DNA of 13,127 nt, from assembly GCA_030430515.1 (NCBI GenBank), contig JAUIKX010000074.1, positions 1-13,127 of the forward strand, read 5' to 3'. The DNA comes from Gammaproteobacteria bacterium. GTDB lineage: Bacteria > Pseudomonadota > Gammaproteobacteria > Pseudomonadales > Azotimanducaceae. The position numbers were made by a program, and so were the translations under genes. The notes beneath the pieces were generated by a model, which saw only the letters and a program-made list of their open reading frames with translations, ran no database searches and was not told the DNA's origin. Position 1 is the first letter of the stretch. Every line of letters starts with the position of its first letter. Positions 1 to 5,748 of the stretch are shown in pieces.

Positions 1-153
1 GCCTTCACGATTTCTGCGCAGGCGGTGCTAGGTCACAAACCAGTAACCAAAAAAGACAAAGCCCCAATCGCGGATGCAATGGTTGCTTTCAGAGGTAGGG
101 CCTGCGGTGTACGCGGATACGTTCATGGGCGGGATACTACGGGCACTGCATGA
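1..153 (+). CDS. Possible 3' end of an unidentified upstream gene
   Basis: Frame 1 of the plus strand is open from the window edge to a TGA at 151-153, giving about 50 residues. The peptide begins AFTISAQAVLGHKPVTKK and ends GRDTTGTA. I do not recognise it. It could be the tail of a real gene cut by the window edge or simply a chance open stretch, since no start or domain is visible. The other two plus frames contain stops inside this stretch. Nothing else convincing (tRNA, terminator, strong promoter) is seen in 1-225. Confidence 0.2.
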   Translation, partial: AFTISAQAVLGHKPVTKKDKAPIADAMVAFRGRACGVRGYVHGRDTTGTA

Positions 154-225
154 AACGATCAAGTGACGTCCCGAACCCTGACACTTTTCGGGACTGGGTG
201 GCTCGGAGCGAGTAAGATCGCGCGC

Positions 226-1542
226 ATGCGAAAAGTTGGTTTTGTATCTCTAGGCTGCCCCAAAGCCACTGTCGACAGTGAGCACCTCCTGACCGGGTTG
301 ATGGAGGCTGGTGTGGAGCCGGTGGAAGGTATTGGCGACGTGACGGTGGTCAATACATGCGGCTTCATCGATGCGGCTCGCGATGAGTCGCTGGATACCA
401 TCGCCCATCTGATCGACTCGGGCAGTGAAGTGGTCGTGACGGGGTGCCTCGGCAGAGAAGCCGCGTTGTTGAAGTCCCGATTTCCGGGGCTGCGTCATAT
501 ATCAGGGCCCGCTCAGGCCTCGGCAGTCGTCGACGCGGTGCTGAGCGAAGCGCCTCAGCGGGAAGCGTACGGGCTGCCGTTGGGGCCGGCCGGCGTCAAG
601 CTGACGCCTCCCCACTACAGCTACCTGAAGATCTCGGAAGGCTGTAACCACAAATGCAGCTTCTGCATCATTCCGCAGCTTCGTGGTCCTCTGCGCTCCA
701 GACCAATCGATGATGTGCTGCGGGAGGCAGACCGTCTGGCTGAGCAGGGCACGCGGGAGGTTCTGGTGATCGCCCAGGATACGTCAGCTTACGGGCTGGA
801 CCTCAGCTACGCGAAAAGGACGTATGCCGGGGCAGAGTACACCAGCCGGATATACGATCTGGCAGCGGCTCTGGGTGACCGGTTCGACTGGGTGCGTCTG
901 CATTACGTCTATCCCTATCCGCATGTGGATGCGCTGATTCCGCTCATGGCTGAAGGGTGCATCCTGCCTTATCTGGATATGCCGCTGCAGCATGCCTCGC
1001 CGGAGATTCTGCGTGCCATGAGACGTCCTGCGGCAGTAGAAAAGGTGCTTGACCGTATACGCAGGTGGCGGGAGATCTGTCCGGATCTTGCGATCCGCTC
1101 TACGTTCATCGTCGGCTTCCCAGGTGAAACTGACGATGATTTCGCCACCTTGCTGGATTTTTTGGAGGAAGCCCGGCTCGATCGTGTGGGGTGCTTCACC
1201 TACTCAGAAGTGGAAGGGGCCCAGGCAAATGAACTGCCGGACGCGGTACCTCACGGCGACAGGCTCGATCGCCAGGAGATCCTTCTGGAAACGCAGAGCG
1301 AAATCAGTGCAGAAAAGCTTGCAGCGCTCGTCGGTCGAAGCATTCAGGTCATCATTGATGACGTGGATGAAAACGGAGCGACCGGCAGGTCGCAGCGCGA
1401 TGCACCGGAGGTGGATGGCGTGGTTTACGTTGACGACCCGCGCGGACTGCAGACAGGCGATCTCGTGTGGGCCCGGGTCGATAGCGCAACAGAGCACGAT
1501 CTGCATGCCAGCGCCTTGGGACAACGGCTGGATTTGAAGTAG
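226..1542 (+). CDS. rimO: Ribosomal protein S12 methylthiotransferase RimO
   Basis: RimO is a radical-SAM enzyme that adds a methylthio group to an aspartate of ribosomal protein S12 in the cytoplasm. The 438-residue product is close to the usual family length. The N-terminal methylthiotransferase domain has the three cysteines that bind the first iron-sulfur cluster (C11 in LGCPK, C45 in NTCGF, C74 in TGCLG). The radical-SAM CxxxCxxC motif is at C140, C144 and C147 (SEGCNHKCSFC). A C-terminal TRAM domain spans roughly residues 370-435. I chose ATG 226 because MRKVGFVSLGCPK matches the usual RimO N-terminus; an in-frame GTG at 163 would add 21 residues unlike the family. A GGAG at 205-208 is rather far upstream for a ribosome site, so the start is good but not proven. 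The SEGCNHKCSFCIIP context favours RimO over the related tRNA enzyme MiaB. Confidence 0.95.
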   Translation: MRKVGFVSLGCPKATVDSEHLLTGLMEAGVEPVEGIGDVTVVNTCGFIDAARDESLDTIAHLIDSGSEVVVTGCLGREAALLKSRFPGLRHISGPAQASAVVDAVLSEAPQREAYGLPLGPAGVKLTPPHYSYLKISEGCNHKCSFCIIPQLRGPLRSRPIDDVLREADRLAEQGTREVLVIAQDTSAYGLDLSYAKRTYAGAEYTSRIYDLAAALGDRFDWVRLHYVYPYPHVDALIPLMAEGCILPYLDMPLQHASPEILRAMRRPAAVEKVLDRIRRWREICPDLAIRSTFIVGFPGETDDDFATLLDFLEEARLDRVGCFTYSEVEGAQANELPDAVPHGDRLDRQEILLETQSEISAEKLAALVGRSIQVIIDDVDENGATGRSQRDAPEVDGVVYVDDPRGLQTGDLVWARVDSATEHDLHASALGQRLDLK

Positions 1543-1560
1543 AATAAGAGGGTGCCAGTG

Positions 1561-1578
1561 CTTCCGGCGCGCCGGAAG
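1561..1578. repeat. Perfect inverted repeat between rimO and the small membrane gene
   Basis: CTTCCGGCGCGCCGGAAG is an exact 18-bp palindrome that can fold as a 7-bp stem with a CGCG loop, starting 18 bases after the rimO stop. No run of T follows, so it does not look like a complete intrinsic terminator. It may act as an mRNA processing or attenuating hairpin between rimO and the downstream genes, or as a binding site. Its function is unknown. Confidence 0.5.
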
Positions 1579-1623
1579 TCTTCGAGATCATCATTCAATC
1601 AGACAGGAACATTCGAACGCGCC

Positions 1624-1746
1624 ATGTGGAAACTCATTGAGGACTTTTTCGACCAGAGCTGGATCATGAAGATCTTTATCGCCTGGGGATGGCTCGCGGT
1701 ACTCATCATGGGCGCCGGTATCATCGACGGCATCGCTAACTTTTAA
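1624..1746 (+). CDS. Small single-span membrane protein (40 aa)
   Basis: A 40-residue peptide begins MWKLIEDFFDQSW and contains one hydrophobic segment of about 20 residues (roughly 14-34, FIAWGWLAVLIMGAGII), consistent with one transmembrane helix. I do not recognise the family. The frame could be extended upstream to a GTG at 1552, but the added residues are basic and low in complexity, and that longer frame starts before the inverted repeat, so ATG 1624 is preferred. AGGA at 1605-1608 is a weak, distant ribosome site. The TerB-like gene begins only 24 bases after the stop, so the two are probably co-transcribed. That position suggests a membrane partner or anchor for the soluble TerB-like protein, which is inference only. 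Confidence 0.6.
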   Translation: MWKLIEDFFDQSWIMKIFIAWGWLAVLIMGAGIIDGIANF

Positions 1747-1770
1747 ACCCCTATTTGAAGGCTGACACGC

Positions 1771-2163
1771 ATGTGGCTCGCCAAGCTCTCTGATGCCCAG
1801 CGGCGGGCCCTTCTGGGTCTTGCCTACGACGTCGTGGTGTCTGACGGTATTCTCGACCCTAACGAAGAAGGCATGCTCAACGACTTCAAGCTGGAAATGG
1901 GCTTTTCAGCAGATTTTGAGCTTGAGTACCTGCCGCTCGAAGGCATCGAATCGGTGTTCGAAAGCAGGCAGTCACGTGTGGTCGTCATGATCAACCTGCT
2001 GCGGCTGAGCTATGTGGACGGTGCCTTCGAGATTGAAGAAGAGTGCCTGCTGAAAGAAGTCAGCAAGGTGTTCGGCCTGTCTGACGACGAGTTTCAGCTG
2101 CTCGACAATTGGGTGCGACGCTGGCTGTCACTTCAGGAAGAAGCGCTGAGCCTGATGGCGTGA
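1771..2163 (+). CDS. TerB-like (tellurite-resistance/DjlA-type) domain protein
   Basis: This 130-residue soluble, acidic, mostly helical protein resembles the TerB-like domain family, which occurs alone in tellurite-resistance TerB and as the middle domain of the co-chaperone DjlA. The two-fold pattern typical of TerB is visible: an aspartate/glutamate cluster after the first helix (SDGILDPNEEGML, residues 24-36) and a second in the same context later (YVDGAFEIEEECLL, residues 81-94). These are the positions that bind metal in TerB. A GAAGG ribosome site lies about 9 bases before ATG 1771. The gene follows the 40-residue membrane peptide by 24 bases and ends 15 bases before the convergent pilZ stop. 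There are no other ter genes nearby, so a tellurite role should not be assumed; the J-domain gene on the other strand makes a chaperone-related role worth considering. Confidence 0.75.
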   Translation: MWLAKLSDAQRRALLGLAYDVVVSDGILDPNEEGMLNDFKLEMGFSADFELEYLPLEGIESVFESRQSRVVVMINLLRLSYVDGAFEIEEECLLKEVSKVFGLSDDEFQLLDNWVRRWLSLQEEALSLMA

Positions 2164-2178
2164 CCTGCTGTCAGCCTG

Positions 2179-2556
2179 TCAGCCTGTTTCCGCGAGAGAA
2201 CCTGCGAAGTAGTCTTCCAGCACCTGCAGCTGAGCCTGAACGGTTTCCGCATCGAACTGCAGTGCCGAGTCCGGTCTGAAGCGGATACCGCATCGGTAGC
2301 CGTAGTCCAGCGTTGTGCAGTTATGCACGACACCCACGATGTCGTGCAGCACTTCTCCCGCCAGATTGAGCGTGACGTAACATTGACAGTCTTTCTTGAG
2401 CGGCTGATCGAGGCACACAGCAACGCCGTGCCGGTTGAAATCGACAATCGAGCCCTGCAGGCGCGAAAGGCGTCCTTTGACGCGTAGTGAGATGCTCAGT
2501 CCTGAAGCATCGTATCTCGGAAAGCTCCTTCTTTCGTGTGTACCGAGTTGATTCAT
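2179..2556 (-). CDS. PilZ-domain protein, probable cyclic-di-GMP receptor
   Basis: This 125-residue single-domain protein carries both halves of the PilZ ligand site. The arginine motif is near the N-terminus (ERRSFPRY, R9, R10 and R14) and the second motif is DFNRHG at residues 39-44, followed by the beta-barrel. The usual second motif is (D/N)xSxxG; here N41 stands where serine is normal. PilZ proteins bind cyclic-di-GMP and adjust motility, surface attachment or polysaccharide output, but the target is not evident here. ATG 2556 places the arginine motif at the typical distance from the start; no strong ribosome site is seen in front of it. It lies 53 bases downstream of the J-domain gene on the same strand and may share its transcript. 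Its 3' end faces the TerB-like gene with a 15-base gap, which includes part of a tandem GTCAGCCT repeat (2170-2185). Confidence 0.88.
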   Translation of the reverse strand: MNQLGTHERRSFPRYDASGLSISLRVKGRLSRLQGSIVDFNRHGVAVCLDQPLKKDCQCYVTLNLAGEVLHDIVGVVHNCTTLDYGYRCGIRFRPDSALQFDAETVQAQLQVLEDYFAGSLAETG

Positions 2557-2609
2557 GGAGCAGTATCGGCAGTCGGCTGATTTACAAACCTACTCTTGAA
2601 CTGCCCGCC

Positions 2610-2894
2610 TTACTGTGAGCGAGTGCTCAACAGAACACGTTTCGCTTCGTTGAGCTGTTGGGCGAGGTAGGTGGAACCGCCGTGATCAGGGTGAACTTTC
2701 TGCATGAGCCGGCGGTGTGCGCCGATGATTTCCTCCCGGGTTGGTTCGCCATCGAGCCCCAGTATGCTGCAAGCCTCATCGACGCTCATACCGGGGTCTG
2801 AAGGACCGGTCGGTGCGCTGCCATGTTTGCTGCGCCAGTTTCTGAGCAGGAGCGCGATCAGTACAATGACGGCTGCGAAAATCAGCAGTTTCAA
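2610..2894 (-). CDS. Membrane-anchored J-domain protein (DnaJ/Pam18-like)
   Basis: The 94-residue protein has an N-terminal transmembrane helix (about residues 3-17, LLIFAAVIVLIALLL), a short linker, and a C-terminal J domain with the invariant HPD tripeptide (VHPDHGGS). The HPD motif stimulates the ATPase of DnaK-type chaperones. The order helix, linker, short J domain and the HPDHGGS wording resemble mitochondrial Pam18/Tim14-type proteins more than full DnaJ: there is no zinc finger or glycine-rich region. The start is a TTG (2894-2892), supported by a GGGAG ribosome site about 9 bases upstream; no in-frame ATG fits. It is divergent from ydcH across about 55 bases and upstream of pilZ. It probably recruits DnaK to the inner membrane; the client is unknown. 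Confidence 0.85.
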   Translation of the reverse strand: MKLLIFAAVIVLIALLLRNWRSKHGSAPTGPSDPGMSVDEACSILGLDGEPTREEIIGAHRRLMQKVHPDHGGSTYLAQQLNEAKRVLLSTRSQ

Positions 2895-2920
2895 GTTCTA
2901 TACTCCCAGGCAATACGCTC

Positions 2921-2926
2921 TACAAT
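2921..2926 (+). promoter_or_regulatory. Probable -10 element for ydcH and the 5'-nucleotidase
   Basis: TACAAT matches five of six bases of the sigma-70 -10 consensus and lies 23 bases before the TTG start of ydcH. No good -35 sits 16-18 bases upstream (TTCTAT at 2896-2901 is 19 bases away and weak), so this is a tentative promoter. It falls in the 55-base gap shared with the divergent J-domain gene. Confidence 0.4.
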
Positions 2927-2936
2927 AGCGCTTCCC

Positions 2937-2943
2937 AAGGAGG
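2937..2943 (+). promoter_or_regulatory. Strong ribosome binding site that decides the ydcH start
   Basis: AAGGAGG is a near-perfect anti-16S match. An in-frame TTG at 2944 touches it with no spacing, while the second TTG at 2950 is six bases away, which is the workable distance. The start is therefore placed at 2950. Confidence 0.7.
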
Positions 2944-2949
2944 TTGGCA

Positions 2950-3147
2950 TTGGAACGAGCAGAGCTTGAGCGTTGGTTGGAGGAGCTGAGTGTGGAGCAT
3001 CGAGACCTCGATGAGGTCATCAGTCATCTCATCGATACCGGCCATCATGACAACATGCGGGTCCAACGCCTGAAGAAACGTAAGCTGAAACTGAAGGACA
3101 TGATGAGCCGCATCCAGAGCCAGCTGATACCGAACCTGGACGCATGA
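2950..3147 (+). CDS. YdcH/DUF465 family small protein
   Basis: This 65-residue, highly charged, alpha-helical protein matches the YdcH (DUF465) pattern: an N-terminal segment ending in LSVEHRDLDEVISHL, a central turn with GHHD, then a lysine-rich helix RLKKRKLKLKDMMSRIQ. Family members form short helical hairpins or coiled coils; their role is not well established. The gene starts at TTG 2950, placed by the strong ribosome site. Its TGA stop overlaps the ATG of the following 5'-nucleotidase gene as ATGA, so translation of the two is probably coupled. Confidence 0.8.
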   Translation: MERAELERWLEELSVEHRDLDEVISHLIDTGHHDNMRVQRLKKRKLKLKDMMSRIQSQLIPNLDA

Positions 3148-4043
3148 CCGCCGAGGCGCTTCTGACGGTCGCCATCTCTTCGCGAGCCCTGTTCGACCTC
3201 GATGAGAGCAACCGGGTTTACGAAGAAGAGGGCCTCGAGGCATACCGCCGGTATCAGATTGCCAACGAAGAGCAACCACTGGCCCCGGGCGAAGGTTATG
3301 CTCTGGTGAAAAAGCTCCTTAATATCAATGAGATGCTTGGAAAACATCGAGTTGAGGTGATACTTCTGTCGCGCAACTCCGCCGACACCGGCCTGCGCAT
3401 TTTCAACTCGATCGAAGCGCACGGGCTCGATATCAGTCGGGCCGCTTTCTGTGGCGGCAACCCGCCCTATCGGTACGTGCGGGCGTTCAACAGCGATCTG
3501 TTTCTCTCAACGCAGGCGGAAGACGTTCAGCGGGCGCTCGAGCACGGCATTGCTGCAGCAACCCTCATGGCGAGGCCGGCAATCTCACCGACGTCCGCTG
3601 AGGTTCCTGAGCTGCGTATCGCCTTCGATGGAGACGCTGTGCTGTTTTCAGATGAAGCAGAGCAGGTTTTCCAGCAGCAGGGGCTCGAAGCCTTCAGCGC
3701 CCATGAGCGCGAACGGCGCGATGAAACACTTAAGGGTGGGCCTTTCCGTGCGTTTCTCAGCGCGCTTCATGCGCTGCAGGCGGAATTCCATGTGGACGAG
3801 TGCCCGATCCGTACGGCGCTCGTGACGGCAAGAAGTGCACCAGCGCACGAGCGTGTGATCAGAACGCTGCGCGCCTGGGATGTGCGGCTCGATGAGTCTC
3901 TGTTCCTTGGGGGGATGGAAAAAACCGAATTCCTGAGTGCATTCGGTGCTGATATTTTCTTCGACGACCAGCCGATCCATTGCGAGCGCGCCAGCGATGC
4001 GGTAGCGGCAGGGCATGTGCCGAGCGGAGTGACGAATCGGTAG
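3144..4043 (+). CDS. Cytosolic-type 5'-nucleotidase (NT5C1-like, HAD fold)
   Basis: The 299-residue protein resembles bacterial members of the 5'-nucleotidase family related to animal cytosolic NT5C1, which hydrolyse nucleoside 5'-monophosphates such as AMP. The C-terminal half has the expected HAD motifs: IAFDGDAVLFSD with nucleophile and acid candidates D162 and D164, the threonine motif ALVTARS (T228), and the acidic metal motif FFDDQ (D274, D275). The N-terminal half (about residues 9-135) aligns visibly with the C-terminal half (about 159-285) yet lacks the catalytic aspartates, so it looks like a degenerate duplicate (see findings). ATG 3144 overlaps the ydcH stop, which fixes the start well. 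No export signal is present, so the enzyme is cytoplasmic. Family assignment is good; the exact substrate is not determined. Confidence 0.85.
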   Translation: MTAEALLTVAISSRALFDLDESNRVYEEEGLEAYRRYQIANEEQPLAPGEGYALVKKLLNINEMLGKHRVEVILLSRNSADTGLRIFNSIEAHGLDISRAAFCGGNPPYRYVRAFNSDLFLSTQAEDVQRALEHGIAAATLMARPAISPTSAEVPELRIAFDGDAVLFSDEAEQVFQQQGLEAFSAHERERRDETLKGGPFRAFLSALHALQAEFHVDECPIRTALVTARSAPAHERVIRTLRAWDVRLDESLFLGGMEKTEFLSAFGADIFFDDQPIHCERASDAVAAGHVPSGVTNR

Positions 4044-4058
4044 GGTGGTCGGCGTGAT

Positions 4059-4087
4059 TTGGTTATACTCGTCCTGCTTTTTATAAC
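4059..4087 (+). promoter_or_regulatory. Probable sigma-70 promoter of cysB
   Basis: TTGGTT at 4059-4064 and TATAAC at 4082-4087 are separated by 17 bases, giving a reasonable sigma-70 promoter with a start near 4094 and a leader of about 56 bases. A second possible -10, TATACT at 4064-4069, has no convincing -35. No terminator is seen between the 5'-nucleotidase stop and this promoter, so read-through from upstream is also possible. Confidence 0.5.
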
Positions 4088-4100
4088 TCAGCGCGTTCTA

Positions 4101-4142
4101 CGCAGCTCTTTCACCGCAGCCCTCTAAACGCAGAATAAAGGT
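4101..4142 (+). repeat. Three CGCAG units with exact 14-base spacing in the cysB leader
   Basis: CGCAG occurs at 4101, 4115 and 4129, exactly 14 bases apart. The first two 14-base units agree at 10 positions, while the third keeps little beyond the CGCAG core. The repeat lies between the predicted cysB promoter and its ribosome site (AAAGG, 4136-4140). It may be a regulatory site, for example for CysB itself, or chance; no function can be read from it. Confidence 0.4.
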
Positions 4143-4149
4143 CCAGCAT

Positions 4150-5124
4150 ATGAAGCTGCAGCAGCTCCGTTACATCTGGGAAGTTGCCCATCACGATCTC
4201 AATGTGTCCGCGACGGCGCAGAGTCTGTTTACCTCCCAGCCGGGCATCAGCAAGCAGATCCGACTTCTCGAGGACGAGCTAAACGTCGAGATCTTCGCTC
4301 GCAGCGGCAAGCATCTCACCCATGTCACCCCGGTCGGCCAGGAAATCATTCAGATGGCGGGGGATATTCTGCGCCGCGCCGAAGACATCAAACAGCTGGC
4401 GCAGGAGTACAGCAACGAAAAGCAGGGCTCGCTGTCCATAGCGACGACCCATACCCAGGCGCGCTATGCGCTGCCAACCGTCATTCAGGGCTTTCGCGAG
4501 GAATTTCCGGAAGTCTCGCTGCAGATGAATCAGGGGACGCCGGCTCAGATCGCCGAGCTTGCAGCCGAAGGGGCTGTGGACTTTGCCATCGCGACTGAAG
4601 GTCTCAACCTGTTCAACGATCTGGTCATGATGCCCTGCTATCGGTGGGACAGGAGTGTGGTGGTGCCGAAAGGGCATCCGCTGGCATCCCGCTCACCTCT
4701 GACGCTGGCCGATGTGGCTGAGTTTCCAATCGTCACCTACGTGTTCGGGTTTACCGGTCGTTCGAAGCTGGATGATGCGTTCGTCAGTGCCGGCCTGACA
4801 CCGAACGTTGTGTTTACGGCGACCGATACCGACGTGATCAAGACCTACGTTCGCCTCGGCCTGGGTGTTGGCATCATTGCCTCCATGGCGTTCGAGGAGG
4901 AAAACGATACAGACCTCACCGTGATTCCCGCAGATCATCTGTTCGAGTCTTCGGTGACTCATATCGGGTTCCGCAGAGGCACCTTTCTGCGTCGATTCAT
5001 GTACGATTTCATCGAACGTTTCGCGCCTCATCTGACACCGGAAATGGTGGATGCGGCGGTGGCCTGCAGCACCCGTGCAGAGCGTAACCGGCTGTTCGAA
5101 GATCTGACGCTGCCTGAACGCTGA
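4150..5124 (+). CDS. cysB: LysR-type transcriptional regulator CysB
   Basis: CysB activates the sulfate-assimilation and cysteine-synthesis genes and responds to N-acetylserine as inducer. The 324 residues equal the length of the enterobacterial protein, and the N-terminus MKLQQLRYI is the classic CysB start. The winged helix-turn-helix is at about residues 18-45 (SLFTSQPGISKQIRLL). The inducer or sulfate-binding residues known from the Klebsiella/E. coli protein appear at the same numbers: T100, T102 and Q103 in TTHTQAR, T149, and T202 in FGFTGRS. The segment DVIKTYVRLGLGVG and the tail FAPHLTPEMVDAAVA are also typical. It has its own predicted promoter and is followed after 27 bases by thrH in the same direction. 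CysB usually represses its own gene, but no binding site can be assigned by eye. The target cys genes are not in this window. Confidence 0.96.
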   Translation: MKLQQLRYIWEVAHHDLNVSATAQSLFTSQPGISKQIRLLEDELNVEIFARSGKHLTHVTPVGQEIIQMAGDILRRAEDIKQLAQEYSNEKQGSLSIATTHTQARYALPTVIQGFREEFPEVSLQMNQGTPAQIAELAAEGAVDFAIATEGLNLFNDLVMMPCYRWDRSVVVPKGHPLASRSPLTLADVAEFPIVTYVFGFTGRSKLDDAFVSAGLTPNVVFTATDTDVIKTYVRLGLGVGIIASMAFEEENDTDLTVIPADHLFESSVTHIGFRRGTFLRRFMYDFIERFAPHLTPEMVDAAVACSTRAERNRLFEDLTLPER

Positions 5125-5151
5125 CACAAAAGAAAAAATGAGGAGCTTCGT

Positions 5152-5748
5152 GTGAATATTGTCTGCCTTGATCTCGAGGGTGTTCTGATTCCTGAGATCT
5201 GGTTGGGCGTTGCCGAACGAACCGGCGAGGAAAGGCTGACCAAAACGACCCGCGACATACCGGTATACGATGACCTCATGCGTTACCGGTTGGACATCCT
5301 GGAAGAAACCGGCATCGGTATCGATGTCATTCAGGAGGTGATCGGTGGATTGGATCCGTTGCCGGGTGCTCAGGACTTCCTCGATGAGCTGCGGCGCGAG
5401 TATCAGGTGGCCATCCTTTCCGACACGTTCTACGAGTTCGCAATGCCGCTCATGAAAAAGCTGGGCCATCCTCTGTTGCTGTGCCATCGCCTTGAAGTGG
5501 CGGCAGGCCGTATTGCCGGCTACAGGCTCCGCCAGCCGGACCCGAAGAGGGCGTCTGTGAAAGCATTCCACAGCCTGAATTATCGCGTTACTGCCGCAGG
5601 GGACTCCTACAACGACGTGGCAATGCTGGAGGAGGCGGATGCAGGGATCTTCTTCTGCGCGCCCGACAACGTGCTGGCTGAGTTCCCCCAGTACCCGCAC
5701 GCGGAAACCTACGACAGACTATTGGAGCTGATTGAGGCCGCGCAGTAA
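5152..5748 (+). CDS. thrH: ThrH: phosphoserine phosphatase / homoserine phosphotransferase
   Basis: ThrH is a HAD-family cytoplasmic enzyme, known from Pseudomonas, that dephosphorylates phosphoserine and can transfer the phosphate to homoserine, connecting serine and threonine synthesis. The 198-residue product is slightly shorter than the roughly 205 of P. aeruginosa. HAD motifs are clear: motif I DLEGVL with D7 and, as in ThrH, E9 in place of the second aspartate; motif II S90 in ILSDTFYEF; K132 in DPKR; motif IV GDSYND with D151 and D155. The start is GTG 5152, set by AGGAG at 5141-5145 with six-base spacing. It follows cysB by 27 bases and is probably on the same transcript, which would tie serine supply (the carbon skeleton of cysteine) to the sulfur regulator. 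Its last 30 bases overlap the end of pabB on the opposite strand. Confidence 0.92.
   Translation: MNIVCLDLEGVLIPEIWLGVAERTGEERLTKTTRDIPVYDDLMRYRLDILEETGIGIDVIQEVIGGLDPLPGAQDFLDELRREYQVAILSDTFYEFAMPLMKKLGHPLLLCHRLEVAAGRIAGYRLRQPDPKRASVKAFHSLNYRVTAAGDSYNDVAMLEEADAGIFFCAPDNVLAEFPQYPHAETYDRLLELIEAAQ

Noticed and set aside
150..215. Tiny ATG-initiated peptide upstream of rimO
   Set aside because: Only 21 codons, no ribosome site and no recognisable feature; chance open frame.
163..225. GTG 163 as the rimO start
   Set aside because: It adds 21 residues (TSRTLTLFGTGWLG...) absent from typical RimO proteins, which begin close to the first cysteine motif as ATG 226 does.
1771..2163. Tellurite resistance operon
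   Set aside because: Only a TerB-like domain is present; no terZ, terD, terC or other ter genes are nearby.
4693..5700. 335-codon open frame on the minus strand
   Set aside because: It is antisense to cysB and thrH, both firmly identified. Its protein is cysteine- and histidine-rich with no recognisable domain, as expected for a shadow frame of biased codons.
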